Shown in pieces: positions 34,642 through 44,582 of a stretch of 64,000 nt of DNA (its first letter is position 1; each line of letters starts with the position of its first letter). The DNA is taken from contig CANJUF010000012.1 of NCBI GenBank assembly GCA_947477745.1, positions 1 through 64,000 on the forward strand. Reading direction: 5' to 3'. This stretch comes from Sphingomonadaceae bacterium. Its GTDB lineage: Bacteria > Pseudomonadota > Alphaproteobacteria > Sphingomonadales > Sphingomonadaceae. Under the pieces are notes generated by a model. The model saw only the letters and a list, made by a program, of their open reading frames with translations, was not told the origin of the DNA and did not search any database. The translations under genes and the position numbers were made by a program.

Positions 34642-35976
34642 CTACAAATCCCGCACCAGCCGGAAGCCGAAGCTCGAATAGCGCAGCGAGGGGATCGAAC
34701 CGAAACGGCTGGCAGACCTCAGCCGGCCCGGCTGGCGATAGTCGCCCTCGATTGCCTTCTCGATGTTGAACCACGAGCCGGAGCGGCGCACCCGCATCGC
34801 GCAGTTGCCCTCGTTCCAGGCCGATCCGTCAGTCGGCGCGCCGTTGTAGCTCGCGTTGTAGCAATCGGCGAGCCACACCCAGACGTTGCCCGCCATGTCG
34901 TAAAGCCCGAAGGGATTGGGCGGGAAAGTGCCGCCCGGCGTCGTCGCCCGCCCGCCTGGCTGGCCCGGCTGGCCGTCGACATTGGCGCGGCCCGGCTCCC
35001 AGGTCTGGCCCCAGTAATATGCGGTCGATGTGCCGCCGCGCATCGCGTGTTCCCACTCGGCCTCGCTCGGCAAGCGGTAGCGCTGACCGGTCTTTGCGCT
35101 GAGCCACTGCGCGTAAGTTTCGGCGTCGTGGAAGTTGATGCAGGCGACCGGATGATCGTCGTCCTGCTCGAAGCCCGGCGTGCGCCAGTCGCCGTCCGGC
35201 TCCCACGTCATGCCGCCGGTGCCCTCGAGATTGCAGCCTTTGGCCTCGTGCCCGGTTTCGGCGACGAAGTGCGCGAATTCACCGCGCGTGATGTTGTATT
35301 TCGACATGGCCAGCGGATAGGCGATGCGCACCCGGTGCTGCTGCTCGTTGGGCAGGCGGAATTGCTCGCCCTCGGGCGAACCCATGGTGAATTCGCCCGC
35401 GGGAACCACCGTCATCACCGGGGCATAGGGCGCGTCACGAAATTCGGTCGGCTTGTCTTCCGCTGCGAAGACCACCGAAGGCTCGGTGATGCGCGGATCG
35501 GCAGGCGGCGGTAATTGCTGCATGCCGACCATGCCCATGGTCCTGACCATCCGCGCGCCTTCGTCGGCCAGCGGCAATGTGATGACGTCGGTGAACGCGC
35601 GCGCGGCTTCGGAGCCCTTGCCCTGCCTGGCGAGGCACTGACCCAGGCCCGAGCGCGCCGCAAGATTGAGGTGTTCGGCGGCGAGTATCTCGCGGTAAAG
35701 CGCCTCGGCCTCGGCGCATTTGTCCGCCTTCAACAGCCCGCCAGCGCTTTCCAGCTTCGCGGCGATCGCCTTGCGGTCTGCTTCGGAAAGGCCGCGCGAC
35801 TGCGCCAGCCACTGCGCTTCCTGCGCTCCACGCCGCGCCGAAACTTCGGCATCATGCTTTGCGATCAGCTCCGCGGTTCGCGCCTTCAGTGCGCTAAAGT
35901 CGCTATCGGCCATTGCCTCTCCTCCTCCGGCCAGCAGGCAGACTGCCAGCCAGGCAGAAAGGCCCTGCCGCACCAT
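34642..35976 (-). CDS. FGE-sulfatase-domain exported protein lacking the catalytic cysteines
   Basis: A 444-residue protein with an N-terminal signal peptide (about 1-22), a helical TPR-like region (about 30-130, LNLAARSGLGQCLARQGKG) and a formylglycine-generating-enzyme fold (MTVVPAGEFTMGSPEGE, LPSEAEWEHAMRGG, NPFGLYDMAGNVWVW, RSGSWFN, SSFGFRLVRD). True FGEs have two Cys just after the GS(W/Y) segment; here that region reads SGSWFNIEKAIEGD without Cys. A binding or other enzymatic role is more likely. It starts 4 nt after the ETF-QO stop and is co-transcribed with it. Confidence 0.82.
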   Translation of the reverse strand: MVRQGLSAWLAVCLLAGGGEAMADSDFSALKARTAELIAKHDAEVSARRGAQEAQWLAQSRGLSEADRKAIAAKLESAGGLLKADKCAEAEALYREILAAEHLNLAARSGLGQCLARQGKGSEAARAFTDVITLPLADEGARMVRTMGMVGMQQLPPPADPRITEPSVVFAAEDKPTEFRDAPYAPVMTVVPAGEFTMGSPEGEQFRLPNEQQHRVRIAYPLAMSKYNITRGEFAHFVAETGHEAKGCNLEGTGGMTWEPDGDWRTPGFEQDDDHPVACINFHDAETYAQWLSAKTGQRYRLPSEAEWEHAMRGGTSTAYYWGQTWEPGRANVDGQPGQPGGRATTPGGTFPPNPFGLYDMAGNVWVWLADCYNASYNGAPTDGSAWNEGNCAMRVRRSGSWFNIEKAIEGDYRQPGRLRSASRFGSIPSLRYSSFGFRLVRDL

Positions 35977-35980
35977 TTTG

Positions 35981-37633
<1,653 letters not shown>

Positions 37634-37731
37634 GGTACAACCCCGGTATTGCTCTCGTTCCCGCGCGCCGGCGCGCGGCTTTTGCACAGAACTGCCTTGA
37701 TTGGTGCGGCAGGGCAGGTCAAGACCGCACG

Positions 37732-38493
37732 ATGGCAGCAGCGCAAAATCCCCAACTGGCCGAGGCGATTGCCGGCGCGCTGGAATGGTGGCGCGATGCC
37801 GGGGTCGATTGCGCCTTTGCCGACGAGCCAGTCGATTGGCTTGCGCAGGAAATCGCCGCTCCCCCGCTAGCCCCGCCCCCGCCTGAACCGGCCCGCAAGC
37901 CGCAGAGCACACGCCGCGATCCGCCCGCCCCGCCGCTGGCGCCACGCATCGATCTTGCTGCGCTGCCCGGCTCGCTCGAAACGTTCGTCCCTTGGTGGAT
38001 GAGCGAGCCGATGCTTGCCAATGGAAGCCTGGCAAGAAGGGTTCCGCCGCGCGGGACTGCCGGGGCCGAACTGATGATCGTGGTGCCCGAGCCCGAGCGC
38101 GAGGACAGCGACTCTTTGCTCAGCGGGCCGCAAGGCAAATTGCTTGGCGCGATGCTGGCGGCCTTCGAGCTCAATCCGGAGCAGGTCTATTTCGCCAGCG
38201 CCCTTCCGCGCCATCTGCCGGGCGCCGATTGGGCCGCGCTCGCTGCATCGGGACTCGGTGATGTGCTCGCGCGGCACATCGCGCTTGCCGCGCCAAAACG
38301 TCTCGCAGTGTTCGGAGCAAGCGTTCTGCCGCTCGTGTCACACGATCCGCCTCAAGGTCCTGCCGATTTGCGAATTTTTAACCATGACAGCGTGAATGTA
38401 CCGATGCTTGCCTGCCGAAGTCTAGCAGCGCTGCTCGAACAGCCGCGCTGGAAGGCCAGAGTATGGCAGGCATGGCTCGAACTGACCGCGTGA
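37732..38493 (+). CDS. Degenerate uracil-DNA-glycosylase-fold protein
   Basis: A 253-residue protein with a proline-rich stretch (about 45-75) and a C-terminal domain whose pattern follows family-4 uracil-DNA glycosylase. The catalytic GEAPGxxED loop appears as VVPEPERED and the late HPS-like motif as CRSLAALLEQP, so the His is lost; cluster cysteines (LKCRPP) are replaced by ALPRHLP. It is likely inactive as a glycosylase and may bind DNA. Divergent from ETF-QO. Homology is from motif spacing only. Confidence 0.65.
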   Translation: MAAAQNPQLAEAIAGALEWWRDAGVDCAFADEPVDWLAQEIAAPPLAPPPPEPARKPQSTRRDPPAPPLAPRIDLAALPGSLETFVPWWMSEPMLANGSLARRVPPRGTAGAELMIVVPEPEREDSDSLLSGPQGKLLGAMLAAFELNPEQVYFASALPRHLPGADWAALAASGLGDVLARHIALAAPKRLAVFGASVLPLVSHDPPQGPADLRIFNHDSVNVPMLACRSLAALLEQPRWKARVWQAWLELTA

Positions 38494-38533
38494 TGGGTCA
38501 CGCCTGCAACGGTGAGACAAGGGAAAGAACCGG

Positions 38534-40327
38534 ATGAGGCTGAAAGCCGCTCGTTTCGCAAAGGCCATGTCGGCGACTGTCGCTGTCGGCGCGGTCGCGC
38601 TCGGCGCGGTTCCCGCATTAGCGAACAGCGCCGCGGTCGATTATTTCCGCGGCCGGGCCGACCGCAGCGCGGTGCCTTCGGTGCTCAGCCAAGCCGACCG
38701 CGAATATTACCGCGACATTCACGCCGCAGTGGAACGCAAGGACTGGCCGCGCGTCCAGCAGCTTCTCGCCCAGCGCAGCGACGGCCCGCTGCAACAGCAT
38801 GCCAAGGCCGAATATTTCCTCGCCGCCGGCTCGCCGAAGATCGAACTGACCGAACTCGAAGCATGGCTGAGCGCAGGCACCGAACATCCCGGTGCCGAAA
38901 AGATCGCCACGCTCGCCGCCAAGCGCGGCGCGCTTGCGGTTCCGGCCTTGCCCGCCGAACAGCGCCTGCAGCGGCTATCAAGCATCCCCAAGCGCATTAG
39001 GCCCGCTGCGATCAACGATGGCACCATGCCCGGCAATATCGCCAGCGGCATCCTCGACCGCATCAAGAACGACGATCCGGCAGGCGCGCAGCAATTGCTG
39101 TTCGGCGTCGATGCCGGCCTCAGCCAGGAAGCGCGCGCCGAATGGCGCCAGCGTATCGCCTGGAGCTTCTATATCGAGAACAAGGACGTCGACGCCTACC
39201 GCCTCGCGCAGTTGGCGACGCAGGGTTCGGGCGCTTGGGTCGCCGAGGCGTGGTGGACCGCCGGTCTGTCCGCGTTCCGGCTCGGCGATTGCAACGGCGC
39301 GAGCGAAGCCTTCCACCAGGCGGGCACGCTCGCCACCAATCCCGAACTGGCCGCAGCCGGGCACTACTGGCGCGCGCGTGCCGCGATCCGCTGCCGCAGG
39401 CCCGAGGATGCCAGCGCCGCGCTGCGCTATGCCGCGCGCAACGACGAAACGCTTTACGGGATGCTCGCCGCCGAACAGCTGGGCATGAAGCTGCCCGTCC
39501 AGCACGCCGAAGCCGATTTCACCCCGGCCGACTGGCAGAAGCTGCGCGGCGTCAGCAATGTCCGCGTTGCGGTCGGGCTTGCCGAGATCGGCGAAGATGC
39601 CCTGGCGGACGAAGTGCTGCGCCATCAGGCTCGGATTGGCGATCCTTCGCTTTACACGCCGCTGACCCGCCTCGCGCGCGATCTTGGCCTGCCCGCAACG
39701 CAATTGTGGATGAGCTACAATGCACCTCCCGGTGCGCGGCCCGAGCCCGCGACGCGCTTTCCCACGCCCAAGTGGACGCCCACCGGCGGCTGGCAAGTCG
39801 ATCCGGCGCTGGTCTATGCCCATGCGCTCCAGGAATCGCAATTTGCCACCAGCGTCGTCAGCCCCGCAGGTGCGCGCGGCCTGATGCAGATCATGCCCGC
39901 CGCCGCGCGCGATCATGCCGCATCGCTTGGCGTGCGCGGCGATGCCCGCGATCTCAACCAGCCCGAAGTCAACCTCGCCTTCGGCCAGCGCCACCTCCGG
40001 ATGCTCGAAAGTTCGGGCAGCACCCAGGGGCTGCTGCCCAAGGTGATGGCTGCCTACAACGCCGGTCTGGCGCCGGTTGCCCGCTGGAACAGCGAAGTGA
40101 TCGACCAAGGCGATCCGCTGCTGTGGATGGAATCGATCCCCTATTGGGAAACGCGCGGCTACGTGAACATAGTCATGCGCAATTACTGGATGTACGAGCG
40201 GCAGGCGGGCGGCCCTTCGGAAAGCCGGATGGCGCTGGTCCAGGGCATGTGGCCTACCTTCCCCGGCCTGACGGGCGCGCAGGGCAAGCGGATTGCCGCG
40301 AATGGAGTGGTTCTGCGTGGCCGTTGA
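38534..40327 (+). CDS. Soluble lytic transglycosylase-like protein
   Basis: A 597-residue exported murein hydrolase. It has a signal peptide (about 1-31, cleaved near ALA-NS), a long alpha-superhelical U-domain and a C-terminal lysozyme-like catalytic domain with the Glu in HALQESQFATS, the GLMQIMPAAA segment and AYNAG. It cuts the glycan with anhydro-MurNAc formation during cell-wall turnover. The moaB start lies within its last codons, implying co-transcription. Confidence 0.93.
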   Translation: MRLKAARFAKAMSATVAVGAVALGAVPALANSAAVDYFRGRADRSAVPSVLSQADREYYRDIHAAVERKDWPRVQQLLAQRSDGPLQQHAKAEYFLAAGSPKIELTELEAWLSAGTEHPGAEKIATLAAKRGALAVPALPAEQRLQRLSSIPKRIRPAAINDGTMPGNIASGILDRIKNDDPAGAQQLLFGVDAGLSQEARAEWRQRIAWSFYIENKDVDAYRLAQLATQGSGAWVAEAWWTAGLSAFRLGDCNGASEAFHQAGTLATNPELAAAGHYWRARAAIRCRRPEDASAALRYAARNDETLYGMLAAEQLGMKLPVQHAEADFTPADWQKLRGVSNVRVAVGLAEIGEDALADEVLRHQARIGDPSLYTPLTRLARDLGLPATQLWMSYNAPPGARPEPATRFPTPKWTPTGGWQVDPALVYAHALQESQFATSVVSPAGARGLMQIMPAAARDHAASLGVRGDARDLNQPEVNLAFGQRHLRMLESSGSTQGLLPKVMAAYNAGLAPVARWNSEVIDQGDPLLWMESIPYWETRGYVNIVMRNYWMYERQAGGPSESRMALVQGMWPTFPGLTGAQGKRIAANGVVLRGR

Positions 40328-40856
40328 CCCCGAACGGCTGTTCAAGCCAATCAATATCGCCGTGCTCACCGTGTCCGACACGCGCGGGCCGGAAGACGAC
40401 ACCAGCGGCGACATTCTGGTCGAACGGATCAAGGCGGCGGGCCACAAACTTGCCGCACGCGCCATCGAGATCGACGACGCCAGCCGCGTCGCCAGCCGTC
40501 TCAACAACTGGATCGACGATCCTTCGATCGATGCCGTGATAACTACTGGCGGCACCGGCCTGACCGGCAGGGACGTGACGCCCGAAGCGCTCGAGCGCAT
40601 CAAGCAGGCGGGTGAAGGACGCGACATTCCCGGCTTCGGCGAGATCTTCCGCCTGATCAGCTACCGCACCATCGGCACCTCGACCGTGCAGTCGCGCGCC
40701 TGCGCCATAGTCTCGCGAGGCACCTATATCTTCGCCCTGCCCGGCTCGAACGGTGCGGTGAAGGACGGCTGGGACGGAATCCTTGCCGAGCAGCTCGACA
40801 GCCGCAACCGGCCTTGCAATTTCGTCGAATTGATGCCGAGACTGCGCGAGGTCTGA
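40317..40856 (+). CDS. moaB: Molybdenum cofactor biosynthesis protein B
   Basis: Molybdopterin adenylyltransferase-type protein of 179 residues with the MPT-binding motifs VSDTRG, TTGGTGLTGRDVTPEA and the C-terminal ALPGSNGAVKDGW. It likely activates molybdopterin before molybdate insertion. GTG at 40317, preceded by GGAGTGG at useful spacing, is preferred; ATG at 40302 or 40293 would lie deeper in slt. No other moa or mog gene is nearby. Confidence 0.9.
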   Translation: MAVDPERLFKPINIAVLTVSDTRGPEDDTSGDILVERIKAAGHKLAARAIEIDDASRVASRLNNWIDDPSIDAVITTGGTGLTGRDVTPEALERIKQAGEGRDIPGFGEIFRLISYRTIGTSTVQSRACAIVSRGTYIFALPGSNGAVKDGWDGILAEQLDSRNRPCNFVELMPRLREV

Positions 40857-40872
40857 TTGGCCCCGCGCGGGC

Positions 40873-41379
40873 TTACTTCTGCCCGCCCTCGGTAAAATAG
40901 CCGCGCACCTGGCCAAGCATGACTTGCCACCAATCGACGACATCGGCGAAATTGGCCTTGGTCAGCCCGCCCACCGTGGTGACGTCATAGGAGAACGCGA
41001 GCGAGCCGTTCTCGTTCAGCGCCATCTGGCTGAACCGCTTCTTGCGGTTCCAGTTGTTCGCCAGTTCGAGCGTGTTCTTGCCATCGTCGGCAAAGGAGAT
41101 GACGAACCCTAGCGAGCGGCACTGCTTGTTGTTCGTGCAACCGTTGAAGTTGAGCCGGTATTCGTAGCCGGCCGCTGCGCTGATGATCTGCGGATCGCCG
41201 CTTTCGTGCTTGGTCAGCTCCGCCCGGTAGCCCAGTTTGCGCAGCTCGTCGGTGACCGATTGCGGGTCTGAGGCGCAGATGTGGTCAGCGGGGCAAGGCG
41301 GCGGCTCAGTCTCTGCGCTCGCCACGGCCGGAACTGCGGCCAGTCCGGCAGCCAAGGCTGCAACAATCACCTGTTTCAT
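40873..41379 (-). CDS. Exported YbjN-domain protein
   Basis: A 168-residue protein with a signal peptide (about 1-21, AVASAE) and a YbjN-like domain (a conserved loop around LGFVISFADDGKNTLELANNWNR, shortened here). It has four Cys that could form disulfides (CPADHIC and CTNNKQC). YbjN proteins affect motility or secretion in enterics, but the role here is unknown. GGGGAGG precedes the ATG at 41379. It is convergent with moaB and divergent from the radical SAM gene. Confidence 0.8.
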   Translation of the reverse strand: MKQVIVAALAAGLAAVPAVASAETEPPPCPADHICASDPQSVTDELRKLGYRAELTKHESGDPQIISAAAGYEYRLNFNGCTNNKQCRSLGFVISFADDGKNTLELANNWNRKKRFSQMALNENGSLAFSYDVTTVGGLTKANFADVVDWWQVMLGQVRGYFTEGGQK

Positions 41380-41435
41380 GGAACTAACCTCCCCGCCGTT
41401 CGACCGCGAACCACGATGAACCGTTTCAGCCGGGA

Positions 41436-41464
41436 TTGTCAATTCGTTCCTCTTGTGTTCTAAT
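41436..41464 (+). promoter_or_regulatory. Promoter for the radical SAM gene
   Basis: TTGTCA (41436-41441), 17 nt and TCTAAT (41459-41464) would start transcription near 41471, the ATG of the gene, giving a leaderless mRNA. On the other strand TTGACA (41442-41437) overlaps this -35, so the divergent YbjN promoter may compete. Confidence 0.45.
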
Positions 41465-41470
41465 ATGGGC

Positions 41471-42553
41471 ATGCCTCAGCAAGCCTCCGCGAACAGCCGC
41501 GGCGCCCCATTCAACGCAGTGCCGTCGCGCTTCGGGCTGGCCGAGCGCGAAGCGGACGGGGACTGGCGCGATGTGGAAGAACTTGTGGACGGCCCTGCGG
41601 ACAAGCTGCGGACTAGTGTCACCGAAGAACATCCGCGGTCGATCCTGAGCTTCAACACCTCGCCCGACATTCCCTTCGACCGTTCGGTCAATGCCTATCG
41701 CGGCTGCGAGCACGGCTGCGTCTATTGCTTCGCGCGGCCCAGTCATGCGTTTCACGACCTCTCGCCCGGCCTCGATTTCGAGACCAGACTTTTCGCCAAG
41801 CCGCAGGCGGCGCGGCTGCTGCGCGAAACGCTTGCCAAGCCGGGCTACCGGCCCGCGCCGATCGCGATGGGAACCAACACCGATCCCTATCAGCCGATCG
41901 AGACGCGGTACCGCATTACCCGGCAAGTGCTCGAATTGTGCCTCGAAACGCGCCATCCGGTGATGATCACCACCAAGTCCGACCGGGTACTGCGCGATCT
42001 CGACCTGCTGGCCGAGATGGCGAAGCTGGGTCTGGTCGGCGTCGGCATCTCGGTGACCAGCCTCGATCCCGCCTTGTCGCGCCTGCTCGAGCCGCGCGCC
42101 GCCTCGCCCGCCAAGCGGCTGGATGCACTCGAACGGCTGGCAAACGCGGGCGTGCCCGCACACGTTTTGATCGCACCGGTCATCCCGGCAATCACCGACG
42201 AGTATATTGAGGCGATCCTCGAGGCGGCGGCGAAAGGCGCTGTGCGCTCGGCGAGCTGGATTTTTCTGCGCCTGCCGCACGAGGTTGCACCGCTGTTCCG
42301 CGAATGGCTTGAAACTCATTTCTCTGACCGCGCCGCCAAGGTCATGGCGATCGTGCGCGATGTTCGCGGCGGGCGCGACAACGACCCGCGTTTCGGCAGC
42401 CGCATGAAGCCCGATGGCGTCTGGGCCGAGCTATACCGGCGGCGGTTCCGGATTGCCTGCCAGCGCCTTGGCATCAACACCCAGCGGCACGCGCCGCTCG
42501 ATTGCAGCCAGTTCCGCAAACCCGATCTCACCGGCCAGCTCAGCCTGCTTTAG
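41471..42553 (+). CDS. PA0069-family radical SAM protein
   Basis: A 360-residue radical S-adenosylmethionine enzyme with the cluster motif CEHGCVYC (Cys79, 83, 86), unlike spore-photolyase types but typical of the PA0069/Rv2578c group. The rest of the barrel contains PIAMGTNTDPYQPIE and LVGVGISVTSLDP. The reaction is unknown. No Shine-Dalgarno precedes the starts (TTG 41453, ATG 41465, ATG 41471); a sigma-70-like promoter placed so that transcription starts at 41471 favours leaderless translation from there. Confidence 0.88.
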   Translation: MPQQASANSRGAPFNAVPSRFGLAEREADGDWRDVEELVDGPADKLRTSVTEEHPRSILSFNTSPDIPFDRSVNAYRGCEHGCVYCFARPSHAFHDLSPGLDFETRLFAKPQAARLLRETLAKPGYRPAPIAMGTNTDPYQPIETRYRITRQVLELCLETRHPVMITTKSDRVLRDLDLLAEMAKLGLVGVGISVTSLDPALSRLLEPRAASPAKRLDALERLANAGVPAHVLIAPVIPAITDEYIEAILEAAAKGAVRSASWIFLRLPHEVAPLFREWLETHFSDRAAKVMAIVRDVRGGRDNDPRFGSRMKPDGVWAELYRRRFRIACQRLGINTQRHAPLDCSQFRKPDLTGQLSLL

Positions 42554-42595
42554 CGCGCAAAATGTCGCAAACCCGCCGTTAACCACCAATTTATT

Positions 42596-42620
42596 GGAAC
42601 GGGCGGCGTGCTGCGGGGTT
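42596..42620 (+). promoter_or_regulatory. EcfG-type (general stress response) promoter motif
   Basis: GGAAC (42596-42600) and GGTT (42617-42620) are 16 nt apart, matching the alphaproteobacterial EcfG consensus GGAAC-N16-17-cGTT. A transcript would start near 42627, leaving a 30-nt leader to the ATG at 42658. Confidence 0.5.
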
Positions 42621-42657
42621 ACGGGCAGAGCATTCAAGCACGGTACTGGAATTTCAC

Positions 42658-42966
42658 ATGAGCGAAGAACGCATCACCACGGTCGAAACGGGCGACAGCG
42701 CCGGGCCGAACACCGCGCATACCACCATCATCCGCGACGATGGCCCCCGCAGCAGCGGTGCAGGCTGGCTGATCGGGATCGTGCTGGTGATCGCACTGGT
42801 TGCCGGGTTCCTGCTGGTCACCCAGACGTCGACAAGCGAGGCGGCCAAGGACAATGCCATCGCTGAGGCAGCGGGCAACGTCGGAGATGCCGCGAAGTCG
42901 GTCGGCAATGCCGCGCAGAATGCAGGCGAAGCCGTGGAAAACGCGGCGAAGAACGCCGGCAACTGA
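42658..42966 (+). CDS. Small membrane protein with heptad Gly/Ala repeats
   Basis: A 102-residue protein: a polar N-terminus, one span (about 37-55; GWLIGIVLVIALVAGFLLV) and a C-terminal helix with seven-residue periodicity (VGDAAKS, VGNAAQN, AGEAVEN) reminiscent of desiccation-related or YtxH-like proteins. No clear family. It has an EcfG-type promoter motif and is convergent with the acyl-CoA synthetase. Role in stress is inferred from promoter and composition only. Confidence 0.72.
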   Translation: MSEERITTVETGDSAGPNTAHTTIIRDDGPRSSGAGWLIGIVLVIALVAGFLLVTQTSTSEAAKDNAIAEAAGNVGDAAKSVGNAAQNAGEAVENAAKNAGN

Positions 42967-42972
42967 GAACCG

Positions 42973-44559
42973 TCAGGACGGCAGGACGTATCCTGCGTAC
43001 TGGTCGCGCAGGTCCTTCTTGCTGATCTTGCCGCTGGCGGTGTGCGGGATCTCGTCGACGAATTCCACCGCATCGGGAAGCCACCACTTGGCGACCTTGC
43101 CCGATAGGAATGTGCACAGGTCATCGCCGCTGACGGCGCTTCCCGGCTTGCGCACGACGACCAGGATCGGCCGCTCGTCCCAGCGCGGATGCGGCACGCC
43201 GATGGCAGCGGCTTCGGCAACTTCGGGATGAGCGACGGCCGCGTTTTCCAGATCAACCGAGCTGATCCATTCGCCGCCCGACTTGATTACGTCCTTGGTG
43301 CGGTCGGTAAGCTGGACCGAACCATCGGGATGGATCAGCGCGACATCGCCGGTATCGAACCAGCCGTCCGGCCCGGCGGCGTCTTCTTCCGCCTTGAAAT
43401 AGCGCTGGACCGTCCAGTGACCTCGCACTTGCAAGGCACCCGCCGACTTGCCGTCGCGCGGCAGTTCCACGTTCGGATCGTCAAGGCTGACCGCGCGCAC
43501 TTCAGCGCCGTAACCAACGCTGCCCTGCAATGCCTTATGGGCGACCTGTTCGTCGAAACTCATTTCGCCCCAGCCAGCGGTCTCGCCCGACATCGTCGCC
43601 ACGGGCGACGTTTCGGTCATGCCCCAGGCGTGGCAGACGCGCACGCCCGCCTTCATCAGCCGCGCGATTACGCTGGTCGGCAAGGCGGACCCGCCAGACA
43701 TGGCTTCGGCGATGGGAGGCAGCTCCTGCCCGGTGGCGTCGAGATGCTGGAATACTGCGAACCAGACGGTCGGCACGCCCGCAACCATGGTCACGCCCTC
43801 GTCGCGCATAAGCTCGCATAGCCAGACGGGATCGTTGACCTGGCAATAGACCAGCTTGGCCCCTACGATCGGCGCGGCCCAAGGCACCCCCCAGTTGTTG
43901 GCGTGGAACATCGGCACAACCGGCATTATCACAGACGACGGTGTCGAGTTCATCGCCGAAGGCTGCACCGAATAGAGCGTGTGCAGGATGTTGGAACGAT
44001 GCTCGTAAAGCACGCCCTTGGGATTGCCGGTGGTCCCGCTGGTGTAGCACAGCATGCACGGATCGCGCTCGCTACCGGTCGCCCACGCGGCATCGCCGTC
44101 ATGCGCGCCGATCCAGGCGTCGAATTCGCCGTCGTCGAAGCAGATGTATTTTTCGACCGTTTTCCAGCGCGGTTTCATCCGCTCGACGATCGGACGAAAC
44201 ACCGCGTCATAGATCAGGATGCGGTCCTCGGCATGGTTGACGATATATTCGAGCTGCTCGTCGAACAGGCGCGGGTTGATGGTGTGAATCACCCCGCCCG
44301 CGCCTGTCGCCCCGTACCACGTGACGAGGTGGCGGTTGTGGTTCATCGCCAGGGTGGCGACCCGGTCATGCGGCCTCAGCCCGAAGCGGGCGAGTGCCTG
44401 CGCCATCTTGAGCGCGTCGCGGCGCACCCCGGCCCACGTGGTCCGCTCAGTGCTACCATCGGCCATGCGCGTAACGATTTCGCGATTCGGGTGCTCGCGC
44501 GCGCCGTGATCGATCAGGCCGCTGACTCGCAGCTCCCAGTGCTGCATGGCTCCAAGCAT
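42973..44559 (-). CDS. Medium/long-chain acyl-CoA synthetase
   Basis: AMP-forming ligase that activates fatty acids to acyl-CoA. The 528 residues show the P-loop [12 protein letters not shown], the AMP segment GMTETSP, the hinge region [15 protein letters not shown] and the catalytic Lys in [14 protein letters not shown] at 44559 follows GGAGAG. It begins 23 nt after the dnaE stop, so it is probably transcribed from the dnaE operon. Chain length preference is unknown. Confidence 0.92.
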   Translation of the reverse strand: MLGAMQHWELRVSGLIDHGAREHPNREIVTRMADGSTERTTWAGVRRDALKMAQALARFGLRPHDRVATLAMNHNRHLVTWYGATGAGGVIHTINPRLFDEQLEYIVNHAEDRILIYDAVFRPIVERMKPRWKTVEKYICFDDGEFDAWIGAHDGDAAWATGSERDPCMLCYTSGTTGNPKGVLYEHRSNILHTLYSVQPSAMNSTPSSVIMPVVPMFHANNWGVPWAAPIVGAKLVYCQVNDPVWLCELMRDEGVTMVAGVPTVWFAVFQHLDATGQELPPIAEAMSGGSALPTSVIARLMKAGVRVCHAWGMTETSPVATMSGETAGWGEMSFDEQVAHKALQGSVGYGAEVRAVSLDDPNVELPRDGKSAGALQVRGHWTVQRYFKAEEDAAGPDGWFDTGDVALIHPDGSVQLTDRTKDVIKSGGEWISSVDLENAAVAHPEVAEAAAIGVPHPRWDERPILVVVRKPGSAVSGDDLCTFLSGKVAKWWLPDAVEFVDEIPHTASGKISKKDLRDQYAGYVLPS

Positions 44560-44582
44560 GGTCTCTCCGCTTTATGTTCTTG

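Noticed and set aside
34495-35514. Open frame crossing the 34484-34641 gap and running antisense to the FGE-like gene
   Set aside because: Most of it is the complement of the FGE-like gene; the first part has no recognisable protein.
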